A DNA stretch of 64,000 nt. Source: Mercurialis annua. Its lineage: Eukaryota; Streptophyta; Magnoliopsida; Malpighiales; Euphorbiaceae. Position numbers and translations under genes: made by a program. This document shows positions 20,162-31,501 of this stretch, piece by piece. Position 1 is the stretch's first letter. Every line of letters begins with the position of its first letter. The notes below the pieces were generated by a model. It saw only the letters and a list, made by a program, of their open reading frames with translations. It was not told the origin of the DNA and made no database searches. The DNA lies in assembly GCF_937616625.2 (NCBI RefSeq), contig NC_065571.1, positions 64,501 through 128,500 of the forward strand. Direction: 5' to 3'.

Positions 20162-21778
20162 GAGAAAATTGCACAAAACACTCCCTTTTCTAATTTATTT
20201 GCAATAAATACTTCAATTTTAAAAGTTTATTTTTTTACCTCATTTTTCTATTGTTTTTAGTTGTACTCCCAACTAAATTTAATTTATTTGTATTTTTACT
20301 CTCCTTTCTATACACACATGCACATCTCATTTTTCTTTTCTTTTTCTCTCTCTTCCTTTTCTTTCTCTTTCTTTTCTCTTTCCTCTTCCTCCTCCTTCTC
20401 CTTCATCTTTGTCTTTTTCTTCTTCTCTTCTTCTCCAACTTTTTCTTTTCATTTTCTTCCATTGAATTTCTTAACAAATTCTATTTAAATTTCCTATAAT
20501 TTATTTAATATATTCGATTTATAACACAAACTATCAGAGATCTGAAACAAATAAAAAATCAAAGATGAAAAAATCCATCGTGTTCGTCTCAGAGAATTTG
20601 AAGCAACGGAATATTACGCCATCGTCACCGTCATATCCTCTTATTCTGGATCTTCTTCTTCCTCTTTCAATTTTTTTATGTATTAATTTTTTGTTCATAC
20701 GTTTGAAACTATTGTAAACCGTTTGAAACTGTTTTTAAGAAATCGTTTTAAATTGTTTGTTTGAAACCTTTATAAACTGTTGAAAACTTTGTAGACTGTT
20801 TTAAACTGTTTTTATAACTAATTTAATTTTTTTTATGAAATGTTTGAAACTGTTTTTAAAATCCGTTTGAAACTGGTTGAAACCATTGTAAATTGTTTGA
20901 AACTTTTATAAACTGTTTTTGAAATTTTTGTAAGTTGTTTGAAAATATATATTTTAACTGTTTGAAATCTTAGTAAACTGTTTGAAATATTTTTAAACTG
21001 TTTGAAACTATATTTAGATAAAGGTTGCAAATTGTGTTTTATGAAACTGTTTGAAACGCTTGTAAACTATTTGAAGCTTTAAAAAAAGCTGTTTAAAACG
21101 CTTGTAAACTGTTTGAAACCTTTGTAAATTGTTTGAAGCTGTTTTTTGAAACTGTTTGAAACGCTTGTAAACTGTTTGAAACCATTTTATAAACGTTTTT
21201 TAAATGATAATAAAACTGTGTTTTAGAAACTTTTGGAGACCGTTTGAAACTGCAATTGCAACTGCATTTGAACTGTTTGAAACCGTTTTTAATAAATTTT
21301 TAATGAGAACAAATAAATTAATAATTTACAGTTTTCTTGTTTTTGGAGAAAGTTATGATCGTTGGATTTAAATTCGAAGTGAAATTTGAAGCGATTTGAT
21401 TATGAATTAAACATTCGAGCGGATCGAAAACTAAATTTGAAACTTACAATAAATTTTTAAAAAATAATGATAGAATTAGAGAAATCAGTTTGTTTAATTG
21501 CTATGAGCTGAAGATTTTGAATTAAATTACTGAATTGATAGTTATTTTTTTTGAATGAGTTGAAGAAGAAGAAGAAGACGAAGAAGAAGAAGACGACGAA
21601 TAAGAAGAAGAAGAAGACAAAGAAGAAGAAAAGAATGTAAAGTACAAATGGAGTATAAAAATAAATAGGAGAGTAAAAAAATAAATACCTGATATGTTAG
21701 GGTAAAGAAATCAAGTTGAGATTTTTTAGTTAATAAATGCAAATATTTTCACTATTTAGGTATTTTCCTAATTATCTC
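20162..21778. mobile_element. Mutator-like non-autonomous element nested in the LINE, 1617 bp
   Basis: It interrupts the LINE codons for FWW. TTTTGGTGG is duplicated exactly (20153-20161 and 21779-21787), a 9-bp target duplication as made by Mutator-like elements. Ends are imperfect inverted repeats (GAGAAAATT at the left; AATTATCTC at the right). Deeper in, a CT-rich tract (20325-20462) mirrors a GAA-rich tract (21556-21640), which suggests long degenerate inverted repeats. The middle is a GTTTGAAAC minisatellite. No transposase. Confidence 0.8.
20700..21290. repeat. GTTTGAAAC minisatellite
   Basis: Dozens of irregular copies of a ~20-30 bp unit built from CTGTTTGAAAC and TTGTAAACTGTTTGAAAC, with spacing changing from copy to copy. 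It forms the centre of the nested element. No open frame of interest. Confidence 0.85.
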
Positions 21779-21902
21779 TTTTGGTGGGGAACTAGTGAGA
21801 AGAGTATGAAAATCCATTGGGCTCGATGGAGTGTTCTTTGCAAACAAAAGTGTCAAGGTGGGATGGGCTTCCGTGATCTGGAATCTTTCAATAGAAGTAT
21901 CT
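21779..21902 (+). pseudogene. LINE RT-to-zinc-finger fragment
   Basis: GTSEKSMKIHWARWSVLCKQ and GGMGFRDLESFNRSI match the conserved part after the L1 polymerase domain (KIHW..W..LC..K..GG.GFRDL..FN). Bounded by the two insertions. Confidence 0.88.
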
Positions 21903-22286
21903 GGGTAATTGATTTTGGAGGTCACTGTACTTTTCAAAAATTACAAAATGGTGACCGAACTTCAAAACGTAACATTTTAGTTACTATACTATTTGGTTAT
22001 GTTAAGATAGAAGGATTTTTGGTTACTGAAGAAAAATATTTCGAGTCGATTTTTTGTTAATTGTGTTTACATATGAAATATAAGGTATTATTTGTCATAA
22101 ATAATCAAAATTTGATTACTACATATGTATAATTTGACCGTAAAAGACTTAAAACCCTCCCAAAATCACATATTTAAAAGTTTAGTAACCATTTTGTCAC
22201 GTTTTGAAGTTCGGTAACCATTTTGCAATTCTTAAAAAGTATAGTGACTTCTTAAAAAGTATAGTGACCCCTAAAATCAATTACCC
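21903..22286. mobile_element. MITE nested in the LINE, 384 bp, 9-bp duplication
   Basis: Inverted ends GGGTAATTGATTTTGGAGGTC and, at the right, AAAATCAATTACCC. The inner arms also pair (GTGACCGAACTTCAAAACG against CGTTTTGAAGTTCGGTAACC). GAAGTATCT flanks both sides exactly (21894-21902, 22287-22295). It interrupts the LINE frame between FNRSI and LAKQLW. The 9-bp duplication suggests a Mutator-type MITE. Confidence 0.88.
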
Positions 22287-23200
22287 GAAGTATCTTGGCT
22301 AAACAACTTTGGAAGATTATAACCTGTCCTCATAGCCTTCTTGCTAGGGTTTATAAGAAAAGATATTTTAAGGATATATCTCCCATGGACGCAACTGTTC
22401 CAAGAAATGCATCATTCACGTGGAAAAGCATTATGTGGGCGAAAAAGATTATTCATACTGGATGCAGGTGGATAATAGGAGATGGCGTCAGTGTCCAGAT
22501 CTATAAAGATAGATGGCTTCCTAGAGAGAAGCTTAAAAGTGATCAGCCCCCAAAATCCTCATTCTCCTATCTGGGTTTCGGATCTCATTGGCACAGATGG
22601 CAGATGGAAAGTGAACACTATTAGGGAACTCTTCTTCCCTGGAGATGCAGACCAAATTATTAACATGCCTCTTTTTAGATATCCTCAAGTTGATAATCTG
22701 AGGTGGCACTACGACAAGAAGGGCTTGTATACTGTGAGATCTGGTTATAGGATGGCTGAATATGAAAGACCACCCTACCTCCTCAAATTCTGATACTTTT
22801 AGTAGCTGGTGAAAATTTCTTTGGGCCATTTCTATCCCTTCCAAAATCAAGATTTTCTTGATGAAATGTTATAATGGCTGGCTCCCTGTCAAGCTTAATT
22901 TACTGAAGAGAGGTATGCAAATAGATGAGATGTGCCCAGTTTGTTCGAACTGCTGAGTCTGCTTTGCACTCGTTATGGCTCTGTCCTGCAACTAAAAGTA
23001 TCTGGAAATCTTGGGCCCTTTATTGCAATATCAAGCCAAATATGTCCTTGAATTTTCAGGATTGGTTTTTGCAGGTTAGAAGTTCGATCAAGAAAGATGA
23101 TTTTCTGATTTTCTCTGTTGTTCTCTTGCTTATATGGAATAATAGAAATGATATTCTCTTTGGAAATCATGTCAAACCTGCTAATCAAGTCCTCCAATAG
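22287..23200 (+). pseudogene. LINE zinc-binding (zf-RVT) region
   Basis: LAKQLWKIITCPHSLLARVY, NASFTWKSIMWAKKIIHTG, WIIGDGVSVQIYKDRWLP, then in another frame LRWHYDKKGLYTVRSGYRMA and PSKIKIFLMKCYNGWLPVK, with CPVCSNC. This is the region between polymerase and RNaseH in plant L1 proteins. It is broken by frameshifts near 22560 and 22790. Confidence 0.88.
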
Positions 23201-23275
23201 GCTTCTGCTCTTGTTACAGATTTTGATAATGCTCGCGCTGAAGAAACAAATTTTTGCAGCTTTGGTTCTTCTGGT

Positions 23276-23797
23276 TTGAGAAAGGACATGGATGACAGAT
23301 GGTTTCCTCCTAGAGCAGGGCTCTATTGTGTTAATGTTGATGCAGCTTTTGGGAAAGGTAACGGAGGAGTCGGTACTGGAGTGGTTATTAGAGGCTGGCT
23401 GGGAAATGTGAAAGCCTCTGCTACCTACAAGCACGAGCAGAATGTTGAAGTCTGCTTAGGTGAAGCAATGGCTATTTGTGATGGTATTACTTTGGAAAAA
23501 GAAGCCAATCTTACTCCCTTCAAAGTTCGATCAGCCGCAAAGGCTGTAACAGATTACTTCAACATCTCCAATTTGCCTTGTAATGATGTTAGTCTAGTGG
23601 TTCAAGATTGTTTAGCTATGATGGCTGATAACTGCTGTGTAGGAATCTCCTTCTCGAGCAGGAAATCAAACTCAGTTGCTCACTATTTAGCTAGACTATC
23701 TTTAACTACTCTCGGTAGTTATTCTGAATGGTTGGGGTCTGTCCCACCTCAGATTTATCAATATGTTTTGGCTGATTTAATAGCTTTCAATTAATGA
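23276..23797 (+). pseudogene. LINE RNaseH domain
   Basis: 172 codons open. RVT_3-type RNaseH: RAGLYCVNVDAAFGKGNGG has the first catalytic Asp; CLGEAMAICDGI has the Glu. The usual DS motif is replaced (VRSAAKAV), and NSVAHYLARLSL supplies the last conserved region. RNaseH would remove RNA from the hybrid; this copy has probably lost the function. It ends at TAA 23797 with a short A-run soon after. Confidence 0.85.
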
Positions 23798-23926
23798 AAT
23801 TTTCCCTTAAAAAATGATTGATAGTGTCAAATTTTTTTTATGAAGAAAAAAAAAAGGAAAGGAAGAAATTGATGTTTTCTGTATTTTGTTGCGTTTTGAT
23901 TAAATATGACATATTTTTTTATGATT

Positions 23927-24018
23927 TTTTTTTCCTAATTAGGAAGGAGAGAGTGAGACTCGAACACGAGACCTCTTACCAAGATACTTGTGGCTATTAT
24001 CACTGTGCTATAATTGGC
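23927..24018 (-). mobile_element. Short tRNA-derived SINE
   Basis: Read on the minus strand: box A-like TAGCACAGTGATAATAG, box B-like GTGTTCGAGTCTC, then a tail ending in A9. Possible duplication TTTATGAWT (23918-23926 and 24019-24027, one mismatch). It looks like a tRNA-head SINE, not a tRNA gene, because no full cloverleaf is present. Confidence 0.6.
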
Positions 24019-24150
24019 TTTATGAATATTATATAATTTTTAAAAAACTATTTAATTATATTCTTCACTGAAATTTAATTTATAACTAAAAAATTTTGAA
24101 TTGAAAATTGATAAGAGCTATAATGTTTTTGGTGAATCAGACTCAGTTGT

Positions 24151-24280
24151 CAATATGGGCCTAGTCTGAATGGTTAAGGCGTCTCTAAGTGCATCGAGAG
24201 GTTGTGAGTTCGAACCACGCCTCGGTAACTAATAACTAACATGAGACTGTAAAGAGTCAATTTCCACCTTTGATAAAAAA
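24151..24280 (+). mobile_element. tRNA-derived SINE with 15-16 bp duplication
   Basis: Box A-like TAGTCTGAATGGTTAAGG, box B GAGTTCGAACCAC, and a tail ending TTTGATAAAAAAA. AATCAGACTCAGTTGT is repeated on both sides (24135-24150 and 24280-24295), a LINE-type target duplication. About 130 bp. The head looks like a Ser/Leu-type tRNA remnant, but the identity is not certain. Confidence 0.85.
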
Positions 24281-24295
24281 ATCAGACTCAGTTGT

Positions 24296-24892
24296 AATCG
24301 ACATAATTAATTTGATGTGTATGTTCATATCATGCCAAATAATAATCTGCTATTTTTTTATTTCGTTTTAAAAGTTTCATTTCATTCCATTTTAAAATGT
24401 TCCATTTTAAAATTTCTATTTTTATTTTCCAAATGTGTTCATATTGATTTTTTTCAGTCATCTGAAAAAATCTATTAAAAATTCCATTACTACTGATAGA
24501 GATAAAATATGAAAATATAAAAATACTAAATATTTTTTAATTTTTGTGTATAAGAAATGAGATTATTAAGATCAATCAATCATCCCTTCTTGTATGGTAC
24601 AATCAATCCATAAACTATCAATGGCTATTCATTATCAAAATTAATCTTAATTAGTTCAATTTTGTCGGCAATTAAAGTAGAAACTAATTAACTTAATCAT
24701 TTTTTTCTTTTAGGATTAGAAGATCCAAAGGAGAGAAGTAGCAGTCAATACATTACAAAATGTCTTAATACAAACAAAAGCTATGACTTTTCTAATCCTC
24801 CTAAATCTCTTGTCCTTGTAATGACAAAGCAAGTATCTTGTAAGAGATGATTTTACTTGCAATTAATTAAGATTAATAATAATGTTATGGAT
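24296..24892. other. AT-rich spacer
   Basis: No gene or repeat that I can support. Confidence 0.5.
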
Positions 24893-25084
24893 TGGGATTC
24901 TCTCAAGTTCATTTGAACTTGAGGGGGTCATGTTCACGATTTACACCGTTCATTATAAAATGAATGTTGTAAATTAATTTGATTAAAATTGCATATTTTT
25001 TATCTACACCGTTCATTTTATAATGAACAGTGTAGATTGTGAACATAACCCTCTCAAGTTCAAAATAAATTTGAGGGAATCCCA
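24893..25084. mobile_element. Hairpin MITE, ~190 bp
   Basis: Nearly the whole element is an inverted repeat: GGATTGGGATTCTCTCAAG at the left and GAGGGAATCCCAATTTA at the right, with inner arms TACACCGTTCATTATAAAATG against CATTTTATAATGAACAGTGT. A clear duplication is not visible (possibly TTATG). Confidence 0.8.
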
Positions 25085-26207
25085 ATTTATTATGTAATTG
25101 CTAGAGCAACGATTGATAATGATAAAAAAATAAGTTATTAATTGATAAAAAAAATATCATAATAAAATTACCCTTAATTAAATAATTTAATCAGGATCAT
25201 CTATCTTGTGCATATATACTATACAAAAGACATGGCTTAAGTCATGTAAACACAAAAGAAAGTGAATATCTTATTTTTACTTTTAGGCATAATGATACTA
25301 AAAAACTAAATAATTTGTATTTCTTTTATTAGTTTATTTAAAAAAATTAAAATATGTAAACTAATTTAAATTGGATAATTTTGTTAAAATTTTAGTGAAT
25401 ATTTTTCAACTAATTTAATTGTGTCACTCTCTCATCAGTACAATATCTATTTTTTTGAGTTATAAACTTATTTTTTTCTTTAACCACAAAAAATAAAATA
25501 TTTAAATATGAAATTTAATATTATTTTAGATTTTTTAAAATTAAAAGTTAAATTTTAATTAGAAATTAAAATATGTAAATTAACCGAATATTTTTGATTA
25601 ATTTGCAAAATTAATGAATTGCGACAGAGTTTTAAATTTTAATTTTTTAAATAGATTTGTTAAAATTGAAAAGATTTGAAGTTTTTAACACTATTTAGCC
25701 TACATTTTATGACATTATACATGCAATATGCTCAATATTTTTTGTTATATTATTATTACTTATCATATCAAGCCGGCCTTGATTAGACTTATTCTGTGTC
25801 TATATTTGCTTGAAGATGAATTCAAAATGATGTGCTGTGAATGTGAAGAAGAAACTAAAAAAAAAAGTTGCCAATCAAGGAAAATTAAAGTCGTCGTTTC
25901 ATGAAAGCAATCTGAAAAATTTGCGTTTCCAATAGTCAAAGTGAAACTGAGAGGTAATTTTAAAATTACATTAAGGTTAAATTGCAAATTTGTTCATGAG
26001 TTGTGATCAAGTTGCGAGGTTAACTTTCAAACGTTGATTAATCAAAAATTAAGAACTTCCTAGTTAATTGAGTCAAAACAATTAGGTTAATCTATTGTTT
26101 TCACAAATGATTTGAAGATTAATATGATAAGATCAGCTTTAGGATATTAGTGATATAAGGTCTTTATTATCATACGACTCACTTAAATTAGGAGCGCATA
26201 TGATTGT
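25085..26207. other. AT-rich spacer
   Basis: No gene. The 74-residue minus open frame at 25763-25987 has no recognisable feature. Confidence 0.5.
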
Positions 26208-26490
26208 ACATCAATCGGTTCGGTTTAATTTAAAATTGGTCGAAACTGATCAACCATAATTTATACAATTTTCGGACTGAATCAGATTACAAATTTTGAT
26301 TACACCAAACCAAACATAAACAATTGGATTGGTTCGGTTAAAAAATCGGAACTTTTTATTTTTTTATTCTTTTATCTTAAAATTAATTTAAGCATTAAAC
26401 AATTAGTCTCTAATAATTTTTCACGTATGTTGATTAACATATTTATATTTTATATGAAACTTATTAATTTATGTATTAACTATAATTAAG

Positions 26491-26564
<74 letters not shown>

Positions 26565-26750
26565 TTAAAAATAAGTATTTTTATTTTTTTATTTATTTTT
26601 TTGGTTCCTAAAATTCCTAAACTAAACCGAACACCAAATCTTACATAATTGCAAATATAACCAAATCGTATTCATTAAATAATTAAACTTTGTTTGCAAT
26701 TTTAATCAGGTTTAGTTTTATAATTTGGTTCGATTTTCGTATACTCTTAG
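26208..26750. repeat. GGTTCGG-rich segment with central (AT)n
   Basis: Repeated motifs of the type CGGTTCGGTTTAA and TTGGTTCGGTTAAAAA at the left, with AACCGAAC forms and TTTGGTTCGATTTTCG at the right, surrounding an (AT)n run at 26493-26561 (~69 bp). Such CGGTT-rich segments are common in plant non-coding repeats. I cannot assign a family. A similar CGGTTCGGTCGACCGAACCG motif is at ~56680. Confidence 0.6.
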
Positions 26751-26759
26751 TAGAGCGCC

Positions 26760-28936
26760 AACGATTTATTACATATATATATATATACTAAATATAGATG
26801 GTTAATCTTAATAAAATACCAAATGCTAGCTTTTATCACTTATAGCAAAACCTTTCAAAATCAGATAGTTTAGCCATTTTGAAGTATTTGAAACTCTTGT
26901 AGCCATTCGTGAAGCAAACCGAACGGCTACATCGCTGCCAACTCAGCGACAGTCATTGAGTGAAGATGAGTTGACAACATCACCAAATTCAACCAAACTA
27001 AAAACATTCCTAATCAAACCACATGACAAACAAATCAAAATTAAACTCAATCTTTAAATTAAATTAATTAATTATATTATTATAAAATTTATATGTATTT
27101 AAAAATAATTGAAAATAGTTAATATTTCTTTATTAACTAATTAAAATTTATTTAAAAAACTAAATTTTAATAAATTTATTAGATGAATTTATTAAAATTA
27201 ATTTAAAATTATATTTAATTATATTAAAGATGGGTGGAGTGTGAGAGGACGGAGGTGGCCGGAGTACGGCAGGATTAAAATTTTAAAATAAATTTTATCT
27301 CGAAATAAAATCTTAAAATAAATTTTATCTCGAAATAAAAAATAAAATTTTCAATTCAGCCCTGCTCTTATGGACAATCTTTTTATTCTTTACGACTCTC
27401 CAATCTGATAGACTATATCTATAAGAGTTGGAATCAAATGACAAAATTTTGTAAGTTTAATTTCACAAGATGCTCTTCTACATAACCAACTAACCGATAC
27501 GTTCGAATTATTATGATGTACTGGGACATTACAAAGAAAAAATATTTTTTGCCAAACCTGATTAGTTAAATGACAACTGAAAAAATTATTAAAAATATAA
27601 ATTATTAAAAATATTGGTAATAGTAATTGATTTTATATAGGGAATATGACAACTCGCATATATATAAAATGTGTTTAACTTCATTTATGACTTAATAAAT
27701 AGAACTAGTTAATGAGTGGTTGAATTTTTATATTTGTATACTTTTTCATACTTGTATTTTTTATTATTAACAAAAACAACAATTAATTGATTTATGGTAG
27801 TAGCATTTGAAGGAAATATCTACTTTCAGAATAACCAAAATGAGAAATCCATAGCAACTTCCTTTTGTAATATCTATTGCTGCGAATAGGGGCGTAGTCA
27901 AAAATTAAAATTAAAGGCGAGAAAATAAAAAAAATTATAAAACATATAAAATTAAAAATTTATTAAAAATGAGAGAGTCAATATATAATAATTATCTAAA
28001 TAACATAATAAATATATAAAAAAATTATTTAAAAAATTTATATTTTTTAATGAAAAATAAATAAATGCCGTTTTTAGCCACAACGTAACTCTGCCTCCGG
28101 CTGCGAAGGACGCAATTGTCGGGAGAAACAATCACCACTCACTGAGGCTAGCCCTAGTTTGAGGTTGCGCTTCATAATCAACCAAAACAGATAATTACAT
28201 CTATGGATGATATTCTTTTCCCACAATTATGTACCAAAAGACGGTAGTAAATTGAAATTCAAAAAGTATCTTCATATTCAGAATAAACACATAATATTTC
28301 ATTATCCTATTCTCTCTCTCTTTCTATCAACACCTACCCGCAACAGTCAAAATCACCTCCCTACCTTCAATAGTTAAATTTTAGTTTTTTTTCTTTTATA
28401 GAGTTTATGTCTTTCTTTGTGGAGTTTTTCATCTTATTTTTTATGAAATTTTCTTTATGAATATCATTTTACAACATATGTAGCTCCGGAAATTATTATT
28501 TATAAAAAATTTACTTTTATTATTTTTACAAGCGGACTCATTTAAATATCAAAAAAGTCAATTTGTGATTTTAAATAACCATTAAATGGAGCGGACGAAT
28601 CGCTCGGTTACACATTTAAAAAACTCCATTAACACACTTGAAGTTTTAGATATGAATTTTTGTTATTTTATCGTTGTTCTTCTCTCTTTTTACTTCTTAA
28701 ATGTTTTATTAAATTTAATTTTGGATGAAGTTGTACTATCATTCCTCTACTAATGAAATATTATTAAAAAAGTATCTTTATGAACCGCTTTTCATTTGAT
28801 TGAAATTGAATCATTCTCTGTTTGAAATACTAGACTCTTCTTGATATAGACCCAAACCCCATCAGTAGAGTTAATAGGATCAAACGAAATCAATCATTTA
28901 TATCTCCATAACTCAGCAGTTTTATCATATTTACTA
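26760..28936. other. AT-rich spacer
   Basis: No gene. It includes a 31-bp tandem duplication at ~27277-27340 (AAAATAAATTTTATCTCGAA twice), preceded by a short GC-richer piece (27235-27275). Confidence 0.5.
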
Positions 28937-29313
28937 GGCTTAATTATTTAAAAACCACACACCTTGAATTTTTTTTCGTTTATATCCTAATCTAAAAAAA
29001 ATTTCATTTTTACCCTGACGTATGTGTTTATGTTTCACCCCTACCCCAAATTTCAAAAAAAAAAATGATTTATTGAAAACAACTAAATATAAAGATTATT
29101 TTATACTTTTTTCTATTAAAAAAATATAAAGAAACACTTCATCTTTAAAAATGAGGATTATTTAAAACTTTTTTTTAAATGAAAAGAAGTTAATTTAGTG
29201 CCTCGGATAGAGGTGAAACATAAACACATACGTTAGGGTATAAATAAGTTTTTTTCTAAGTCAGGGTATAAATAAAAAAAAATTAAAGTGAGTGGTTTTT
29301 AAATAATTAAACC
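28937..29313. mobile_element. MITE, 377 bp, 9-bp duplication (family 1, copy 1)
   Basis: Inverted repeats ~105 bp long: GGCTTAATTATTTAAAAACC at the left and AAATAATTAAACC at the right, with inner GTATGTGTTTATGTTTCACC pairing to GGTGAAACATAAACACATAC. TATTTACTA flanks both ends exactly (28928-28936, 29314-29322). Related in ends and length to the element at 58209-58589. The 9-bp duplication suggests a Mutator-type MITE. Confidence 0.88.
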
Positions 29314-29489
29314 TATTTACTATACTTCTTAAATATCTATATTTTAAGATGAACCAAGAATATAGGCATGTCTAATCACTCTGTACTCTGTAATTATTCA
29401 TATATTTTTAATTTGTGATCAATTTACATTTTTAATCTTCAAAGATGAGTGATTATAATTAATTAAAAAAATAAAATAAAATTATACTT

Positions 29490-29655
29490 TTTTTTGTCAA
29501 AGATAGAATTACACTAGATTAGATGTTAGTTGTCAGTGTTAAATTTTTAAGAAATATAATTTTTCAGCCCACTGGCTGGCAGAGGGGTGGGTCGAACCCA
29601 CGCCCTCATACAAATGCACAGTGAACTGTGGCCAAACGGGCCAACAGTCACTTGC
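29490..29655 (-). mobile_element. tRNA-derived SINE with 16-bp duplication
   Basis: On the minus strand: TGTTGGCCCGTTTGGCCACAG (box A region), GTGGGTTCGACCCAC (box B), and a tail TTCTATCTTTGACAAAAAA. AAATAAAATTATACTT is repeated exactly at 29474-29489 and 29656-29671. Confidence 0.85.
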
Positions 29656-30419
29656 AAATAAAATTATACTTATATAATGAATATGTAAATCTAAATTGGA
29701 TGAACATTTTTTTATTTTCATTTGGTAATTTAAAAGTACAATACGGACAAAACATATAATTTTGCTTCTAAAAATTATAAAAAGGACAAAAACATATGTC
29801 CCCCGCATTTGACGGGAGAGAAGAAAAACTGGAAAATGTCGGAGGGACTGCAGTGCCTGTGAAATGACACGTGGAAATAAAGACCGGTCAACATATCCTT
29901 TTTTTGGAAATGTAAAATTTCATCAGTGAGGTTCCACTTCATCCTTTCTCGCTTTTTCTGCACTTCTTCACAGTATTATTTTGGGCACAATTTGGTCCCT
30001 GAATTTACTCTGTATTTCTTAAAAGTAAGTCTAAATTATTTTTCAGATTCTCTCACGTATATCAATAAAGGATCAATTCACCCCCTCAACTTGGCACGAA
30101 ATATCAAAAAGGTCATTTTGGAGCGTTTTGGATCAAACAGACCCGCAACTTTCGTTTTTTGGTCAAAAAACCCCCTCTCCTTGAAACTGTGTCTCACGCG
30201 TTCAATTAAATTCATTTTTTAATAGAAAAAGTTCTTTATATTCAGAAAATAGCGACCATATCATCCCCAATTTGTTTATGAACCCTAAATTTTTCCTCTT
30301 TCAAATCCCTAACTGATATATCTTGAATTAAATGCAATCAATTATGTTTTTCAAATCCCTAATTCGTTATAGCTAAATTGTCTAAGTTGTAACCCTAATT
30401 TCTTCCTTATTTACTGAAG

Positions 30420-30905
30420 ATGTCATCTTCTTCCACATCTCGAGGATCTTCAGCTCGACCCAATAGGCGATGTTCCATTCGACGTGAGCGGACCAATAGA
30501 CCTGATTTTAACTACGAAGGAGGAGATCGTTATTGTCATTGCGGGGTTTATGTGAAGGCGCCGATTTGGGTAGCTTGGACCAAAGAAAACCCAGGCAGAA
30601 GGTTTTTTGGGTGCAGAAAAGGTGAGTTTGGATGTGGTTTCTTTGATTGGGTTGATGATGCTTATACTGCTCGGTCGAAGCAACTTATCAATGATTTGCT
30701 AGATGAAAATGAAGAATTGGTTAGTCTGAATCGAGATTTCAATGGCATGGGAAATAGAGAAGAGCCGAGGTATGATTCTGATGTGACAATGTCATCTGAA
30801 TTGATGGTGAAACTAGCAAGAGAAGAGGGTGATATGTACAAAAGAAGATTCTGGATTGTGGCTGGTGCTTTTGGGATTGTTATGATGCTTGTTTTTTTGT
30901 TTTAG
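30420..30905 (+). CDS. GRF-type zinc finger protein with C-terminal membrane segment
   Basis: 161 residues, single exon, intact. Ser/Arg-rich N-terminus (MSSSSTSRGSSARPNRRCS). The GRF zinc finger at ~37-78 has YCHCG, GRRFFGCRKG and CGFFDW, giving the Cys and the Gly-Arg-x-Phe pattern that name the family. The middle is acidic and helix-forming (LLDENEELVSLN), and the C-terminus is a hydrophobic segment (FWIVAGAFGIVMMLVFLF) that may be a membrane anchor. GRF fingers bind nucleic acid in other proteins. Short GRF proteins of this layout are common in plant genomes and often repeat-linked. Here the gene lies between the inverted repeats of a DNA transposon. Its role is unknown. Confidence 0.85.
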   Translation: MSSSSTSRGSSARPNRRCSIRRERTNRPDFNYEGGDRYCHCGVYVKAPIWVAWTKENPGRRFFGCRKGEFGCGFFDWVDDAYTARSKQLINDLLDENEELVSLNRDFNGMGNREEPRYDSDVTMSSELMVKLAREEGDMYKRRFWIVAGAFGIVMMLVFLF

Positions 30906-31501
30906 TTGTTGTTATTAGTAGTGCCTAAAGGCTTGTGGCAATGCAATATGTAATGGAATTGTTGATTATAAATGCAATATCTTTGTTCAAGCAAATGTGA
31001 TTCTTGTTATCATCTGCTCTTAATAAGAACACATATATAACAAACTAAAGGGTAAGATACAGTTAACAAAAAGGTGAAACTGCCTAAAAAGGTTAACATT
31101 CATTACAAAGAACCCTATTAACAAACTGCCCAAAAAGGTTAACAGTCATTACAAATAACCCTGTTACCAAACTGCCCAAAATGTTGTGCATATAAGCACA
31201 TTGTATCTGCATAACATAAATATCATTGTGCATACAGGCAAGCAGTTTTCACCAAAAAGTAATAATAACTAAATTACTACATAAACAATCAAAGCTTCCA
31301 ATTTGGCTTGGCTGTTGGTTTCTTGAAAGGAGGATTCACTCTTTTTGTTGGCTTCTACTTCTTTGCTTGTGCTGTATCTCCATGGTTTTGCATATGCTGC
31401 ATTGCAGGAACATGTGAGCCTGACTGTGAAACTTGTGATCCAATAGTAGTGGATTGCTGCATGTAGAATGGAGCTGGTGTGGTGACAGAGTTGGAATCAG
31501 T

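Larger units (their letters stand above)
19731..23797 (+). mobile_element. LINE-1 relic, 3' half, with two nested insertions
   Basis: RT-to-RNaseH part of a plant L1 element in three pieces: ~19731-20161, 21779-21902 and 22287-23797. The protein reads through across the insertions if each insert and one copy of its 9-bp duplication are ignored: RFWW then GTSEKSMKIHWARW, and FNRSI then LAKQLWKI. The 5' half (endonuclease and most of RT) is absent, as expected for 5'-truncated LINEs. Many stops and frameshifts. Confidence 0.88.

Noticed and set aside
22533..23434. Minus-strand frames opposite the LINE
   Set aside because: Shadows of the LINE zinc-finger and RNaseH coding sequence.
24151..24240. 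Possible tRNA gene
   Set aside because: Box A and B are present but the stems do not form a full cloverleaf, and a 15-16 bp duplication and A-tail show a SINE.
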